Positions 1-7,179 of a DNA stretch of 18,721 nt are shown here, in pieces. Location: positions 1 to 18,721 of the forward strand of contig DKCU01000153.1 in the NCBI GenBank assembly GCA_002451555.1, written 5' to 3'. Origin of the DNA: Candidatus Segatella albertsiae. Lineage in GTDB: Bacteria; Bacteroidota; Bacteroidia; Bacteroidales; Bacteroidaceae. The notes under the pieces were generated by a model. The model searched no databases and was not told the origin of the DNA. It worked only from the letters and a program-made list of their open reading frames with translations. The position numbers and the translations under genes are program-made. Positions within the stretch are counted from its first letter, which is position 1; every line of letters starts with the position of its first letter.

Positions 1-129
1 AACCCCACGGACCTACTTAGAAGTGTAAGCATAGAATAAATAGGCATGTTTACGTTATCTGTTTGAGAAATGTGACATTCCGGAATCTTAATTCGTGATG
101 TTACTTGAACCAGTAAATGAATAAAAGTT

Positions 130-207
130 ATGGCAGAAAATAATAATATACCGCAGTTCGTGAATAGCGATTCCTTCATGGCAGACAAGAACTATGTTCC
201 GTTGTAG
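130..207 (+). CDS. possible 25-residue peptide, unknown function
   Basis: A short reading frame opens with ATG at 130 and stops at TAG 205-207, giving a peptide that begins MAENNNIPQF and ends DKNYVPL. It has no signal peptide, membrane segment, cysteine or recognisable motif. The same frame is closed upstream by TAA at 37-39, so this is not the tail of a longer protein entering from the left. A hairpin terminator on the same strand starts 20 bases after the stop, as expected for the end of a short transcript, but no convincing TAnnTTTG promoter element is visible upstream. It may equally be a non-coding RNA or chance. Confidence 0.25.
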   Translation: MAENNNIPQFVNSDSFMADKNYVPL

Positions 208-226
208 AATGTTTTTTGCGTGGCAT

Positions 227-270
227 AAGTGAGTCCATTTTTTCAAGTGGACTCACTTGTTGTTATTTTG
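227..270 (+). terminator. intrinsic terminator hairpin
   Basis: A perfect 11-bp inverted repeat, AAGTGAGTCCA at 227-237 and TGGACTCACTT at 248-258, encloses a 10-base T-rich loop and is followed on the plus strand by GTTGTTATTTT. It would end any plus-strand transcript reading 130-207. It also lies about 50 bases beyond the stop of the minus-strand aldo/keto reductase and may stop that operon, although the minus-strand side lacks a clean U-tract. The rest of 1-306 shows no other feature. Confidence 0.6.
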
Positions 271-306
271 CTTGCAACTTGTTGTATTTCTCATCCGATA
301 CACAGA

Positions 307-1182
307 TTAATCTTCTGGTGCATTATCTGCATCAACGCAGAAACCACCACAATTAGGGATACAGGAAATCTTTTGCGTATCCTCGTCTGAAAGGGTAAAA
401 TCGAATACATTCAGATTCTCTTTTATGCGCAGTGAGTTTGTGGATTTGGGTATTGGCACAATATCTTGCTGCACAAGCCATCGCAGACAGATTTGAGCAA
501 CACTTTTTCTATATTTCTTAGCTATAGATTTGAGCGTATCATTTTGGAGAACTTGACCATTGCCAAAAGGTCCCCATGCTTCTACTGCTATGTTGTGTTC
601 TTGGCAGAATTGCACCGTTTGTGCTGATGTGAAACCAGGATGCACTTCTATCTGATTGACCATTGGAATAACTTCTGCTTCATCCATCAAGGGGAGCAAG
701 TGGTGTGGAAGGAAGTTGCAGACTCCTATGGCTCGTACACGCCCATCATGATAGAGTTTTTCGAAAGCTTTCCAGGTTGATAGATTTATCTCCTTCCAGT
801 CCTCGTGCCATTTTGCGACAGCAGGAGTATGAATGAGGTAAAGGTCGAGATATTCCAATCCTAATCGTTCCATGGAAGCGTCAAAAGCCTTGAGTGTCTT
901 GTCATATCCACGGTCTGTGTTCCAAACTTTCGTGCTGACAAATATTTCTTTACGCTCGGCAATACCCTCAGCTTCGCTTTGTCTGATAGCTTCGCCTACA
1001 TACTCTTCTGTGTTATATACTACGGCAGTGTCGATGTTATGGTATCCTGCGTTGATGGCTTCTTTTACCACATCGACAAACTCTTTTCCGTAACCTTTCG
1101 TCCAGTCGGTTGGCATTGTGCCGTATCCAATGGCTGGCATTTCAATGCCATTTTGCAAAATAATGTTTCTTTGTTTTTCCAT
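307..1182 (-). CDS. aldo/keto reductase (AKR superfamily)
   Basis: A 291-residue cytoplasmic NADPH-dependent carbonyl reductase of the aldo/keto reductase superfamily, close to the usual family length. The family signature GYHNIDTA is at 46-53, and the four catalytic residues can be placed: Asp51, Tyr56 (in VVYNTE), Lys85 (in STKVW) and His118 (in LIHTP). VNQIEVHP at 175-182 and IPKSTNSLR at 244-252 are the strands and the cofactor-phosphate-binding K-S...R segment typical of NADPH-using members. There is no signal peptide. It starts 5 bases after the stop of the CMD/cupin gene, so the two are almost certainly co-transcribed from the promoter near 2310. Its substrate cannot be read from sequence; a small aldehyde or quinone-like compound is only a guess from the partner gene. 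Confidence 0.93.
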   Translation of the reverse strand: MEKQRNIILQNGIEMPAIGYGTMPTDWTKGYGKEFVDVVKEAINAGYHNIDTAVVYNTEEYVGEAIRQSEAEGIAERKEIFVSTKVWNTDRGYDKTLKAFDASMERLGLEYLDLYLIHTPAVAKWHEDWKEINLSTWKAFEKLYHDGRVRAIGVCNFLPHHLLPLMDEAEVIPMVNQIEVHPGFTSAQTVQFCQEHNIAVEAWGPFGNGQVLQNDTLKSIAKKYRKSVAQICLRWLVQQDIVPIPKSTNSLRIKENLNVFDFTLSDEDTQKISCIPNCGGFCVDADNAPED

Positions 1183-1187
1183 ATTCG

Positions 1188-2276
1188 TTACAAATTATTG
1201 TATTCCTCATCCGAAACTGGTTCCAACCATTCGTTAGGCTCAGAGCCTGGCTTGGAGTTCTCCACTGCCACATGGGTGGCGATGTGCTGGAACCAACTGT
1301 CCTTTTGGGCGCCATGCCAATGCTTTACTCCCTCTGGGATGTCGATGACATCACCTGGGTTGAGGGCGATGGCAGGCTTGCCCCATTCCTGATACCATCC
1401 CTTGCCGGATACGCAGATGAGAATCTGGCGAGCACCATGGTGGATGTGCCAGTTGTTGCGGCATCCTGGCTCGAAGGTGACATTAGACATCGGGAGAACG
1501 GTCTTTTCGCCTTCTTTCAAGTTCTTGGGGGCGATACTTGCCAAGTGACTGTCGCCTACGAAGAACTTGGCATAGGCTGTATTCGGATTGCCTTTAGGCC
1601 AAGCTCCTGCTGTAGCATCGGCAGCATTATCGCACTGGGAGAGTCCCTTCTCGCTCAAGTATTTCATCAGTTCATCTACTTGCTCCTGGGTGTTACCCAT
1701 GTTGACTGCACCCCTTTGATGGGCGGCAAGTTGTGGGGCGATGCCCTTGATGGAAGCCAAGGCTGCTACGGTTACAATCTCACGGTCGCTGGCAGAGAGC
1801 TGGTCGCCAGCAAAGATGTCGCCGAAGAGGTGAGCCTTCAAGTAATAATCGTCCTGCGGACAGAAGTCATAGTTGAATGGCTTGCCGCTCAACTTCGTCT
1901 GTGTCTCAGTACCCATCTTGAGAGCCAACTTGGCATCGTCCCAAGCCTTCGGACGTTTCCATTCCTTGCCTTCGTCATCCTTCTTGCCCTCAGCCTTGCG
2001 GGCATCGAGCACCTTGGATAAGGTTCCCAAGGCATTGAGCGAACGAGGAAAACCTGTGTAAGCATAGAGCTGAGAGAAAGCCTCCTTGATTTCATTGATA
2101 GTTACTCCGCCATCGAGAGCTTCGTTGATGGCTGGTGCCAGGCGGTCGAGGTCGCCTTGGGCTTCGAGGCTTGCCAAGGTGGCGAGGTGCAACTGGCGTT
2201 CTGACAGCTTATTGGCTGCCATGGATTCATTGATTGTTGCCATAAATATTACCAAAATAATTAATAGTTTCTTCAT
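1188..2276 (-). CDS. exported carboxymuconolactone decarboxylase-family / cupin fusion protein
   Basis: The start is set at 2276 (362 residues). The longer frame from 2318 would begin upstream of the -7 box at 2307-2314, while 2276 gives a clean signal peptide, MKKLLIILVIFMATINESMA. Two CMD/AhpD-like helical regions follow (about 24-90 and 160-210, the second with SASDREIVTVAALAS and His186), then a C-terminal cupin barrel (about 255-340). The cupin has a metal-binding HIH at 277-279, GKGWY, and PGDVIDIPEGVKHWH at 307-321. No CxxC redox pair of the AhpD peroxidase type is present, so peroxidase activity is not supported. CMD-cupin proteins of this layout are common in Bacteroidota and usually adjoin an aldo/keto reductase, as here (5-base gap). 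The likely role is a periplasmic metalloenzyme acting on small organic or oxidised compounds; the substrate is unknown. Confidence 0.88.
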   Translation of the reverse strand: MKKLLIILVIFMATINESMAANKLSERQLHLATLASLEAQGDLDRLAPAINEALDGGVTINEIKEAFSQLYAYTGFPRSLNALGTLSKVLDARKAEGKKDDEGKEWKRPKAWDDAKLALKMGTETQTKLSGKPFNYDFCPQDDYYLKAHLFGDIFAGDQLSASDREIVTVAALASIKGIAPQLAAHQRGAVNMGNTQEQVDELMKYLSEKGLSQCDNAADATAGAWPKGNPNTAYAKFFVGDSHLASIAPKNLKEGEKTVLPMSNVTFEPGCRNNWHIHHGARQILICVSGKGWYQEWGKPAIALNPGDVIDIPEGVKHWHGAQKDSWFQHIATHVAVENSKPGSEPNEWLEPVSDEEYNNL

Positions 2277-2306
2277 TGTTTTTCGCTTTTGCGTGAATAA
2301 CTGCTG

Positions 2307-2314
2307 CAAAGTTA
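2307..2314 (-). promoter_or_regulatory. -7 element (TAACTTTG) of the CMD/cupin-AKR operon
   Basis: The minus strand reads TAACTTTG, an exact match to the Bacteroidota -7 consensus TAnnTTTG. It lies 31 bases upstream of the ATG at 2276, leaving a leader of roughly 25 bases. A -33 TTTG at the usual 19-21 base distance is not obvious. It decides the start codon of the gene and faces away from the sigma promoter about 90 bases away. Confidence 0.6.
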
Positions 2315-2403
2315 TCACTTTCTCTCGAAACAGAGCATAACCAAATTACGGATATTATTACCCATATCCTCGTTTTCGATGGAGGAATATAGAGAAAAAA
2401 GTG

Positions 2404-2411
2404 TACCTTTG
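2404..2411 (+). promoter_or_regulatory. -7 element (TACCTTTG) upstream of the ECF sigma gene
   Basis: TACCTTTG matches TAnnTTTG and is followed by GCAC, the usual surrounding for such elements. It predicts a leader of about 130 bases before the sigma start at 2548. The leader contains the left arm of the inverted repeat (2429-2448) and a small hairpin, GCATC/GATGC at 2499-2514. No good -33 box is visible, so activity may depend on an activator or an alternative sigma factor. Confidence 0.5.
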
Positions 2412-2428
2412 CACAAAGAAATTGCATT

Positions 2429-2448
2429 TTTCTTTCCGTTAAGGGTTA
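2429..2448 (+). repeat. left arm of perfect 20-bp inverted repeat flanking the sigma gene
   Basis: TTTCTTTCCGTTAAGGGTTA at 2429-2448 is the exact reverse complement of 3157-3176. The match stops at both ends, so it is a defined 20-bp arm. It sits in the sigma-gene leader, 18 bases downstream of the -7 element. Confidence 0.95.
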
Positions 2449-2547
2449 GGAAATCTAAAGGCTGATTGTAATATAGGCAGAACAAGAAAGTCGGAAGGGC
2501 ATCACCAATGATGCTCTCCAGGCAGTATCAAACAAAAAGTACAAGCA

Positions 2548-3099
2548 ATGCAAATGAACAAGGAAACGATAGAACAGCTCTTCCGTCGGCATTATCTCAG
2601 GATGTACCAACTGGCCAGGGTACTCCTGAAGGATGATGCGGCGAGCAAGGATGTGGTGAGCGATGTCTTCGCCGATGTGCTCGATGGGAAGATTCGTCTT
2701 CGCATCGATGGCAAGGTGTCGGATGAAAAAGACTCTCTGCGTTCCGATAGCACAGGGAGCTATCTATTGGTTTGTGTGCGCAACAAATGTCTCAACTTGT
2801 TGAGTCGTCAGAAGATGAAAGACCGAGTGCATCATCTGTTGAAAGCCGATGCCTCGCCCAGCATCGTTCCTGCTGAATCTGTGGCTGCTGTCATGGAAAA
2901 GGAGGAGAGAAAGATGGAGGCAATACATGCCTATATGGACGATGAACTTACTCCCCAGACGAGCAAGGTGCTCAAACTTAGGTTTCATCAGAAGATGACT
3001 TACAAGGAGATAGCCACGGAGTTGGGTATCAGCGAAGTGGCGGTGTATAAGCATTTGGCGCAAGGCATCAAGAAATTAAAGCAACAATTTAACCCTTAG
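2548..3099 (+). CDS. ECF-type RNA polymerase sigma factor
   Basis: A 183-residue sigma-70-family factor of the extracytoplasmic-function class. Residues 8-95 form region 2 (LFRRHYLRMYQLARVLLKDD, then a DVVSDVFADV core-binding helix and a YLLVCVRNKCLN DNA-melting helix). Residues 125-178 form region 4, with the helix-turn-helix in MTYKEIATELGISEVAVYKHL. Region 2 carries a charged insertion at about 49-69 (RLRIDGKVSDEKDSLRSDS) that makes it slightly long. A second ATG two codons downstream (2554) is an equally possible start. It is followed after 79 bases by a membrane anti-sigma factor and then an STN-containing outer-membrane protein, the arrangement of a Fec-type surface-signalling circuit. 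It is expected to activate the receptor gene once released by its anti-sigma factor. The stop codon lies inside the first ATTTAACCCTT repeat. Confidence 0.93.
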   Translation: MQMNKETIEQLFRRHYLRMYQLARVLLKDDAASKDVVSDVFADVLDGKIRLRIDGKVSDEKDSLRSDSTGSYLLVCVRNKCLNLLSRQKMKDRVHHLLKADASPSIVPAESVAAVMEKEERKMEAIHAYMDDELTPQTSKVLKLRFHQKMTYKEIATELGISEVAVYKHLAQGIKKLKQQFNP

Positions 3100-3164
3100 G
3101 GGATAATACTTTTATCTAATTTAACCCTTCATGGAATGGAATTGTTGTATTGTATTTAACCCTT
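3087..3164 (+). repeat. three direct copies of ATTTAACCCTT
   Basis: The 11-mer ATTTAACCCTT occurs at 3087-3097, 3119-3129 and 3154-3164, with starts 32 and 35 bases apart (about three helical turns each). The first overlaps the last codons of the sigma gene, and the third is part of the right arm of the inverted repeat. An inverted AAGGGTTA lies at 2441-2448. Such phased copies suggest a protein-binding array in front of the anti-sigma gene; this role is inferred. Confidence 0.75.
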
Positions 3165-3176
3165 AACGGAAAGAAA
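3157..3176 (-). repeat. right arm of perfect 20-bp inverted repeat flanking the sigma gene
   Basis: TAACCCTTAACGGAAAGAAA at 3157-3176 is the exact reverse complement of 2429-2448. The two arms bound a 748-bp segment holding the whole sigma gene but not its candidate -7 element. This arm ends 2 bases before the ATG of the anti-sigma gene. Confidence 0.95.
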
Positions 3177-3178
3177 TT

Positions 3179-3871
3179 ATGGACAAGTTTGAAAAGATAT
3201 TGGATATGATCGACCATCGGGAGAAGTATTCTGATGAGGAGATTCGTGTGCTATTGCAGGATGAGGAATGTCGAAAGCTCTATCAGACGATGCAAGAAGT
3301 GGATTCGGCACTTGTTAAGCAAGAAACGCCTGTGATAGATATTGACAAGGAGTGGGAAAAGTTTGAGAATGATCATTCTGACGAACTCAATGGAAGGAAC
3401 GATGACAAGAACAACGGTCAGAAGATTGACAAGAATAATGGCAGGTGGGCTTCTTGGCGCAAGGTAGCCGCTTCTGTTATAGGCTTTGTCTTGGTTTCGG
3501 GCATTGCATTCGCCGCCATCCATACATATATCAAGAAAAGTCAGGAGCCGATGTTGACGAATGAGTCGCATACGGAACTGGTTGCGAAGGACTCTGTGAA
3601 ACAAGTGGCTGTCAAGGATTCCTTGGCAAAGGCGAAAGCCGAGAAAACTGCCATCCACAAGACGTTCGAGAACGTAGCTTTCGACAAGATGATAGCAGAA
3701 ATTGCTGCTTATTATGATATGCGGGTGAAATTTGAAAATGTTGAGGCTAAGAGCCTCCGACTTTATTACGAGTGGGATAGCCGTTCGAGCATCGAGAATA
3801 TTGTCAAAGAACTCAACCAATTCGAGAATGTGAACATAGAAGTGGTTGGACAGAACATTATCGTCAAGTAA
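3179..3871 (+). CDS. FecR-like transmembrane anti-sigma factor, minimal form with DUF4974-type C-terminus
   Basis: A 230-residue inner-membrane regulator. Residues 1-70 are an acidic cytoplasmic part expected to hold the sigma factor. Residues 71-90 are an Asn/Asp/Lys-rich linker, and residues 95-116 are a single membrane segment (VAASVIGFVLVSGIAFAAI) preceded by WRK. The periplasmic part has a Lys/Ala/Asp-rich linker and ends in a domain at 162-230 (starting TFENVAFDKMIAEIAAYY and ending NVNIEVVGQNIIVK) resembling the DUF4974/STN-like C-terminus of Bacteroidota FecR proteins. The central FecR sensor domain that normally sits between membrane segment and tail is absent, making this shorter than usual (about 300-390 residues). 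The start is fixed by its position 2 bases after the inverted repeat. It should couple the receptor's STN domain to sigma release. Confidence 0.85.
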   Translation: MDKFEKILDMIDHREKYSDEEIRVLLQDEECRKLYQTMQEVDSALVKQETPVIDIDKEWEKFENDHSDELNGRNDDKNNGQKIDKNNGRWASWRKVAASVIGFVLVSGIAFAAIHTYIKKSQEPMLTNESHTELVAKDSVKQVAVKDSLAKAKAEKTAIHKTFENVAFDKMIAEIAAYYDMRVKFENVEAKSLRLYYEWDSRSSIENIVKELNQFENVNIEVVGQNIIVK

Positions 3872-3959
3872 AATTCCACTATATATAAAAGGTATAGGAA
3901 TATCATCTCTACATCAAATAACAGGTGGTATATTTCTATTCCGATAAAAGCATTTTATT

Positions 3960-6548
3960 ATGAGAAGATTTATAACAATAATATTCCTGCTTTGCGCATT
4001 TGTTTCAGCGATGACCGCCCAGCATATCACTCGCAATTACCACGACCGCAGTATGTCGGATGTCCTCATCGACCTCGACAAGGCTTCTGCTCGCTATAAG
4101 ATTAGTTTCATCTACAATGAGTTGGAGGACTTCACGGTTACCCAGAACATCAATACGAATAACATTCCCGATGCCATCCGCAAGGTAATCGGTTATTATC
4201 CGATGCAGATGACGGTGGGCGATAGTCTGATAACCGTGGAGTGCATCCGCAAGAGCAATCGCAAGTTGATAGGTCGCTTGATAGACAATCACAACCTGCC
4301 GGTGGAGTTTGCTAACATCCAGTTGCTCAATCCGCAGGATTCCTCCTTCATCTGTGGTGGTGTGAGCAATGCCAATGGTGACTTCGTGATACCTTGTGAG
4401 CGAAGACAAGCCATCATGAAGGTTTCCTTCGTGGGCTATAAGACCATTAGTAAACTCGTGAACATCGCTCGCATCGGAACGGTGAGGATGCAAGCGGATG
4501 CCTATCTGCTTAAGAAAGTCGTCGTGAAGGGAAATCTCCGTACTGATCACGGCGACCATGCCACCTATACCTTCAATGAGGAGCAAGTCAAGAACGCTCG
4601 TCATTCGCAGGACCTCATCGCCAATATTCCAGGTATCGTTACCGACCCTGTGACTGGCAAGACCAAGAGTATCGTCAACAAGAAGCTAAAGGTGCTCATC
4701 AACAATGTGGCAATGACGAGCGACAATGACCTCAAGTCGATAGCCGCCGACAAAATCAAGAAGGTGGAATATTACGATGCACCTCCTTCTCGTTATGGCG
4801 ATTGCGACATCTTGGTAAACATCATCACCAAACCGCTCGATACGGGTTATGCAGTAGGTTTCGATGCCAAGACCGCCTTTACCACAGGCTTTGTGAATGG
4901 CAATGCTTATTATAAGTACAACAAAGGCTACAGTCAGTTCTTCGTGGATTACAATATCGAGATGCGCAATTATCACGACTGCATCGGCGAGGACCACTAT
5001 TCGTTTATGATGGACGATAGATTGGCAGATTACCTCTATAGCTACAAGAAGCATTTCGGTTACACCAACAATACGATGAACCTGAAGTATGCTTACAGCA
5101 AACCTGAGGACATCACCTTCCAGGTAACGGCAACGCCTAACTATCTGCATACATTCTATCGTGGCAATATGAGCATACAGGCGCAAAACAACCCAGAATG
5201 GAAAGACGGAAAGGGACATAATGATAATTATACGAATACCTTCGGTCCTTCGCTTGACTTGTATCTGAGCAAGACGCTTCCGCATAAGCAACAGCTCGAT
5301 GTGGATGTGGTGGGAACTTTCTATCATAATGACCAACAGGACTTGAACCAGCAGTGGGCAGTGGAGGATAATACTCCAGGAACATCTAATCTTTCTACAG
5401 AGGATGGCAAGAACGACTTGGTGGATGACAAGATGCAGTCGAAGAACAACAGTTATTCGCTCATTACTGAGGTGAACTATACCAAGGGATGGAAGAAGGG
5501 TGAGCTGAACGTAGGTTGGAACAACTGGATGAAGTGGTCTGACTATACCATTCGCAATGTTCTCTCTGGTTATCAACCATACGATAATTCCTCTCGTTTC
5601 ACAGTGCAAACCGTCTATGCCGAGTATCAAAATACTTGGGGAAAACTCAATTATCGCATTGGTGCTGAGGGCGTTTGGAGAGAGCAAAAGTATGAGGATA
5701 TCAAGAAGACGAACTCGTATGTCCGTCCGAAGCTTCTCCTTACATACCCCATCAAGAATGGTTCCATCCAGTTACAATCCACTAATGGTGTGAACTATCC
5801 TCCGATTTCCGACCTCAACGAGAATACCACCATCATCATCCCAGGAGTGGTGAAGCAGGGAAATCCTAACTTGACCTCCAATAATGAGTATGGTGCTTTC
5901 TTGCGAATCAACCAGTATCATTCATGGATACAGGGGCAATTGGCTTTCTTCGGAGTCTATACCGATAGTCCGATGAGCGTCTATTACGAGTGGCGCAACA
6001 TCCAGGATCAGAAGTATCTTGTGCAGACCTATGAGAACTCCAATTGTCAGTGGTGGTATGGCGTGGGTTACGCCATCAATATCAAGCCTTTCAAGAGCGA
6101 GATTCTTAATATCGGTCTGTATGGCTCTTTCGAGAGATATTCCACCAGCAGTGGAATCATTGGCAAGCACAACCAGTGGCGCATCCCTTTGCAATATGAG
6201 ATTCGTTTTCAAAAAGGAAAGTTCGGAGCGGAGTATATGGGCAATATCACGGCAAAGACTCCTCGGGGACCTTATAATTACTGGGATGAGAGTTGCAGTA
6301 TGCTCACGGCTTATTATCAGTTGGGCAGATGGCGCATCACAGCCCAGTGCTATTGGCTCTTCTGCGATGCCAAGTATAAGTTTGAGACCATCGACAACCC
6401 GATGCTTTCTCGCAAGGAGTGGCACACCATCAAGGATAACAATCGCATGGTAAGCCTTGGTGTAAGCTGGAACCTATTCTCGGGCAAGAAGAAAGATATT
6501 CAGAAGCGCTTGAACAATCGGGATTCTGATTCGGGAGCATTTAAGTAA
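3960..6548 (+). CDS. outer-membrane beta-barrel receptor with STN and CarboxypepD_reg-like domains
   Basis: An 862-residue outer-membrane protein with signal peptide MRRFITIIFLLCAFVSAMTA. The STN signalling domain is at about 28-95 (SMSDVLIDLDKASARYKISF), a carboxypeptidase-regulatory-like beta domain at about 100-180 (KLIGRLIDNHNLPVEFANI ... GDF ... VSFVGYKT), a TonB-box-like KKVVVKG at 185-191, and a plug-like region to about 290 (SQDLIANIPGIVTDPVTG ... VEYYDAPPSRYGD ... VNIITKP). A long aromatic-rich barrel of the Bacteroidota outer-membrane beta-barrel family follows. It is more like that family than SusC: there is no SusD gene next to it and no SusC signature. The STN domain is what links such receptors to FecR-like anti-sigma factors, and one lies 88 bases upstream. 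The ligand is unknown. No terminator hairpin is visible after the stop. Confidence 0.88.
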   Translation: MRRFITIIFLLCAFVSAMTAQHITRNYHDRSMSDVLIDLDKASARYKISFIYNELEDFTVTQNINTNNIPDAIRKVIGYYPMQMTVGDSLITVECIRKSNRKLIGRLIDNHNLPVEFANIQLLNPQDSSFICGGVSNANGDFVIPCERRQAIMKVSFVGYKTISKLVNIARIGTVRMQADAYLLKKVVVKGNLRTDHGDHATYTFNEEQVKNARHSQDLIANIPGIVTDPVTGKTKSIVNKKLKVLINNVAMTSDNDLKSIAADKIKKVEYYDAPPSRYGDCDILVNIITKPLDTGYAVGFDAKTAFTTGFVNGNAYYKYNKGYSQFFVDYNIEMRNYHDCIGEDHYSFMMDDRLADYLYSYKKHFGYTNNTMNLKYAYSKPEDITFQVTATPNYLHTFYRGNMSIQAQNNPEWKDGKGHNDNYTNTFGPSLDLYLSKTLPHKQQLDVDVVGTFYHNDQQDLNQQWAVEDNTPGTSNLSTEDGKNDLVDDKMQSKNNSYSLITEVNYTKGWKKGELNVGWNNWMKWSDYTIRNVLSGYQPYDNSSRFTVQTVYAEYQNTWGKLNYRIGAEGVWREQKYEDIKKTNSYVRPKLLLTYPIKNGSIQLQSTNGVNYPPISDLNENTTIIIPGVVKQGNPNLTSNNEYGAFLRINQYHSWIQGQLAFFGVYTDSPMSVYYEWRNIQDQKYLVQTYENSNCQWWYGVGYAINIKPFKSEILNIGLYGSFERYSTSSGIIGKHNQWRIPLQYEIRFQKGKFGAEYMGNITAKTPRGPYNYWDESCSMLTAYYQLGRWRITAQCYWLFCDAKYKFETIDNPMLSRKEWHTIKDNNRMVSLGVSWNLFSGKKKDIQKRLNNRDSDSGAFK

Positions 6549-6627
6549 AAAGTTAAGAGGGAACTAAGAAATCCTTAAATAATCTTATATATTAGCTTCA
6601 CTTGTTAGCTATTTGCAAGAAATGAAT

Positions 6628-6635
6628 TAATTTTG
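6628..6635 (+). promoter_or_regulatory. -7 element (TAATTTTG) for the Cys-rich gene, copy 1
   Basis: TAATTTTG matches TAnnTTTG and lies 65 bases before the ATG at 6700. TTTGCAAG occurs twice around it (6612-6619 and 6632-6639). The element lies outside the segment duplicated at 15802, so copy 2 of the gene did not inherit it. Confidence 0.55.
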
Positions 6636-6699
6636 CAAGCCGAAAAGGAAGGGCTTAAGAAACTTTCTTTTCAGATGTTAGGATAATATATAATAAGGT

Positions 6700-7113
6700 A
6701 TGAAACGTTCTCTCAACATATTGATGGCTCTGATGCTCTCGCTCATGGTGGTTTACATGAGCGTGGGTACTACCGTCATGCACTGCCTTCGCTACGACAA
6801 GGTGATGGTGGGAGCTGTGCAGGATTGTTGTCTGAAGAAATGCCTAAGCTATGATTGTTGCAAGGATATGCACGGCGTGCAGTTGCGTAAGCATTGCATG
6901 GACGTGAAGCAGGTGAAGTTGTCGCCTACGCTCTCTATTCAGCAGCTTGACTTCGATGCAGCACCTATCTTTGTGGGTATCGTACCATCCCTTTGGATGA
7001 CATTGCCTCGTCCTATGATTTGCAGCATCCAAAAAGCCAGATATTGGAACGTTAACGTTCCGCATTCGCCCCCGAGGGCTTATTTGGCATTACTTAACAC
7101 GCTGATTATTTGA
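6700..7113 (+). CDS. small Cys-rich exported protein, HYC_CC_PP-like (copy 1)
   Basis: A 137-residue protein with a hydrophobic N-terminus (about 6-26) that acts as signal peptide or anchor. It then has MHC at 27-29, CC at 43-44, Cys48, CC at 53-54, HC at 65-66, and a conserved end HSPPRAYLALLNTLII with the Pro pair at 124-125. The His-Cys, Cys-Cys and Pro-Pro order resembles the HYC_CC_PP family of Bacteroidota small proteins, which I recall only as uncharacterised and often found near metal-transport genes. The paired cysteines suggest metal binding in the periplasm, probably copper given that the next gene is a Cu(I)-type ATPase; this is inference. A paralogue lies at 15825-16229. Copy 1 has the richer set of cysteines. 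Confidence 0.8.
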   Translation: MKRSLNILMALMLSLMVVYMSVGTTVMHCLRYDKVMVGAVQDCCLKKCLSYDCCKDMHGVQLRKHCMDVKQVKLSPTLSIQQLDFDAAPIFVGIVPSLWMTLPRPMICSIQKARYWNVNVPHSPPRAYLALLNTLII

Positions 7114-7123
7114 TTTTTCCCTA

Positions 7124-7160
7124 TTTGCATATAGGTTGCGAAAGATTTTTTGTACTTTTG
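7124..7160 (+). promoter_or_regulatory. promoter and operator candidate of the copper ATPase gene
   Basis: TACTTTTG at 7153-7160 is a -7 element. Upstream lies an imperfect inverted repeat, TTTGCA at 7124-7129 and TGCGAA at 7137-7142, a candidate operator in the -33 region. The same arrangement occurs at 16241-16277 before the receptor gene, there as a perfect TTTGCA-N7-TGCAAA. Neither TTTG spacing (14 or 25 bases) is canonical, suggesting activator-dependent transcription. Control by a metal sensor is inferred. Confidence 0.6.
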
Positions 7161-7179
7161 CAACCAAGATAGTCGTATA

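Noticed and set aside
2277..2318. Longer N-terminus (start at 2318) for the CMD/cupin protein
   Set aside because: That ATG lies upstream of the -7 element, hence outside the predicted mRNA, and it would bury the signal peptide behind 14 charged residues.
2429..3176. Inverted repeats as ends of an insertion sequence or small transposon
   Set aside because: The enclosed gene is a sigma factor, not a transposase, and the bases just outside the arms show no target-site duplication.
4686..5687. 333-codon minus-strand open frame
   Set aside because: It is antisense to the outer-membrane receptor, and its composition (runs of Ile, Val, His, Arg) is that of a reverse-strand shadow.
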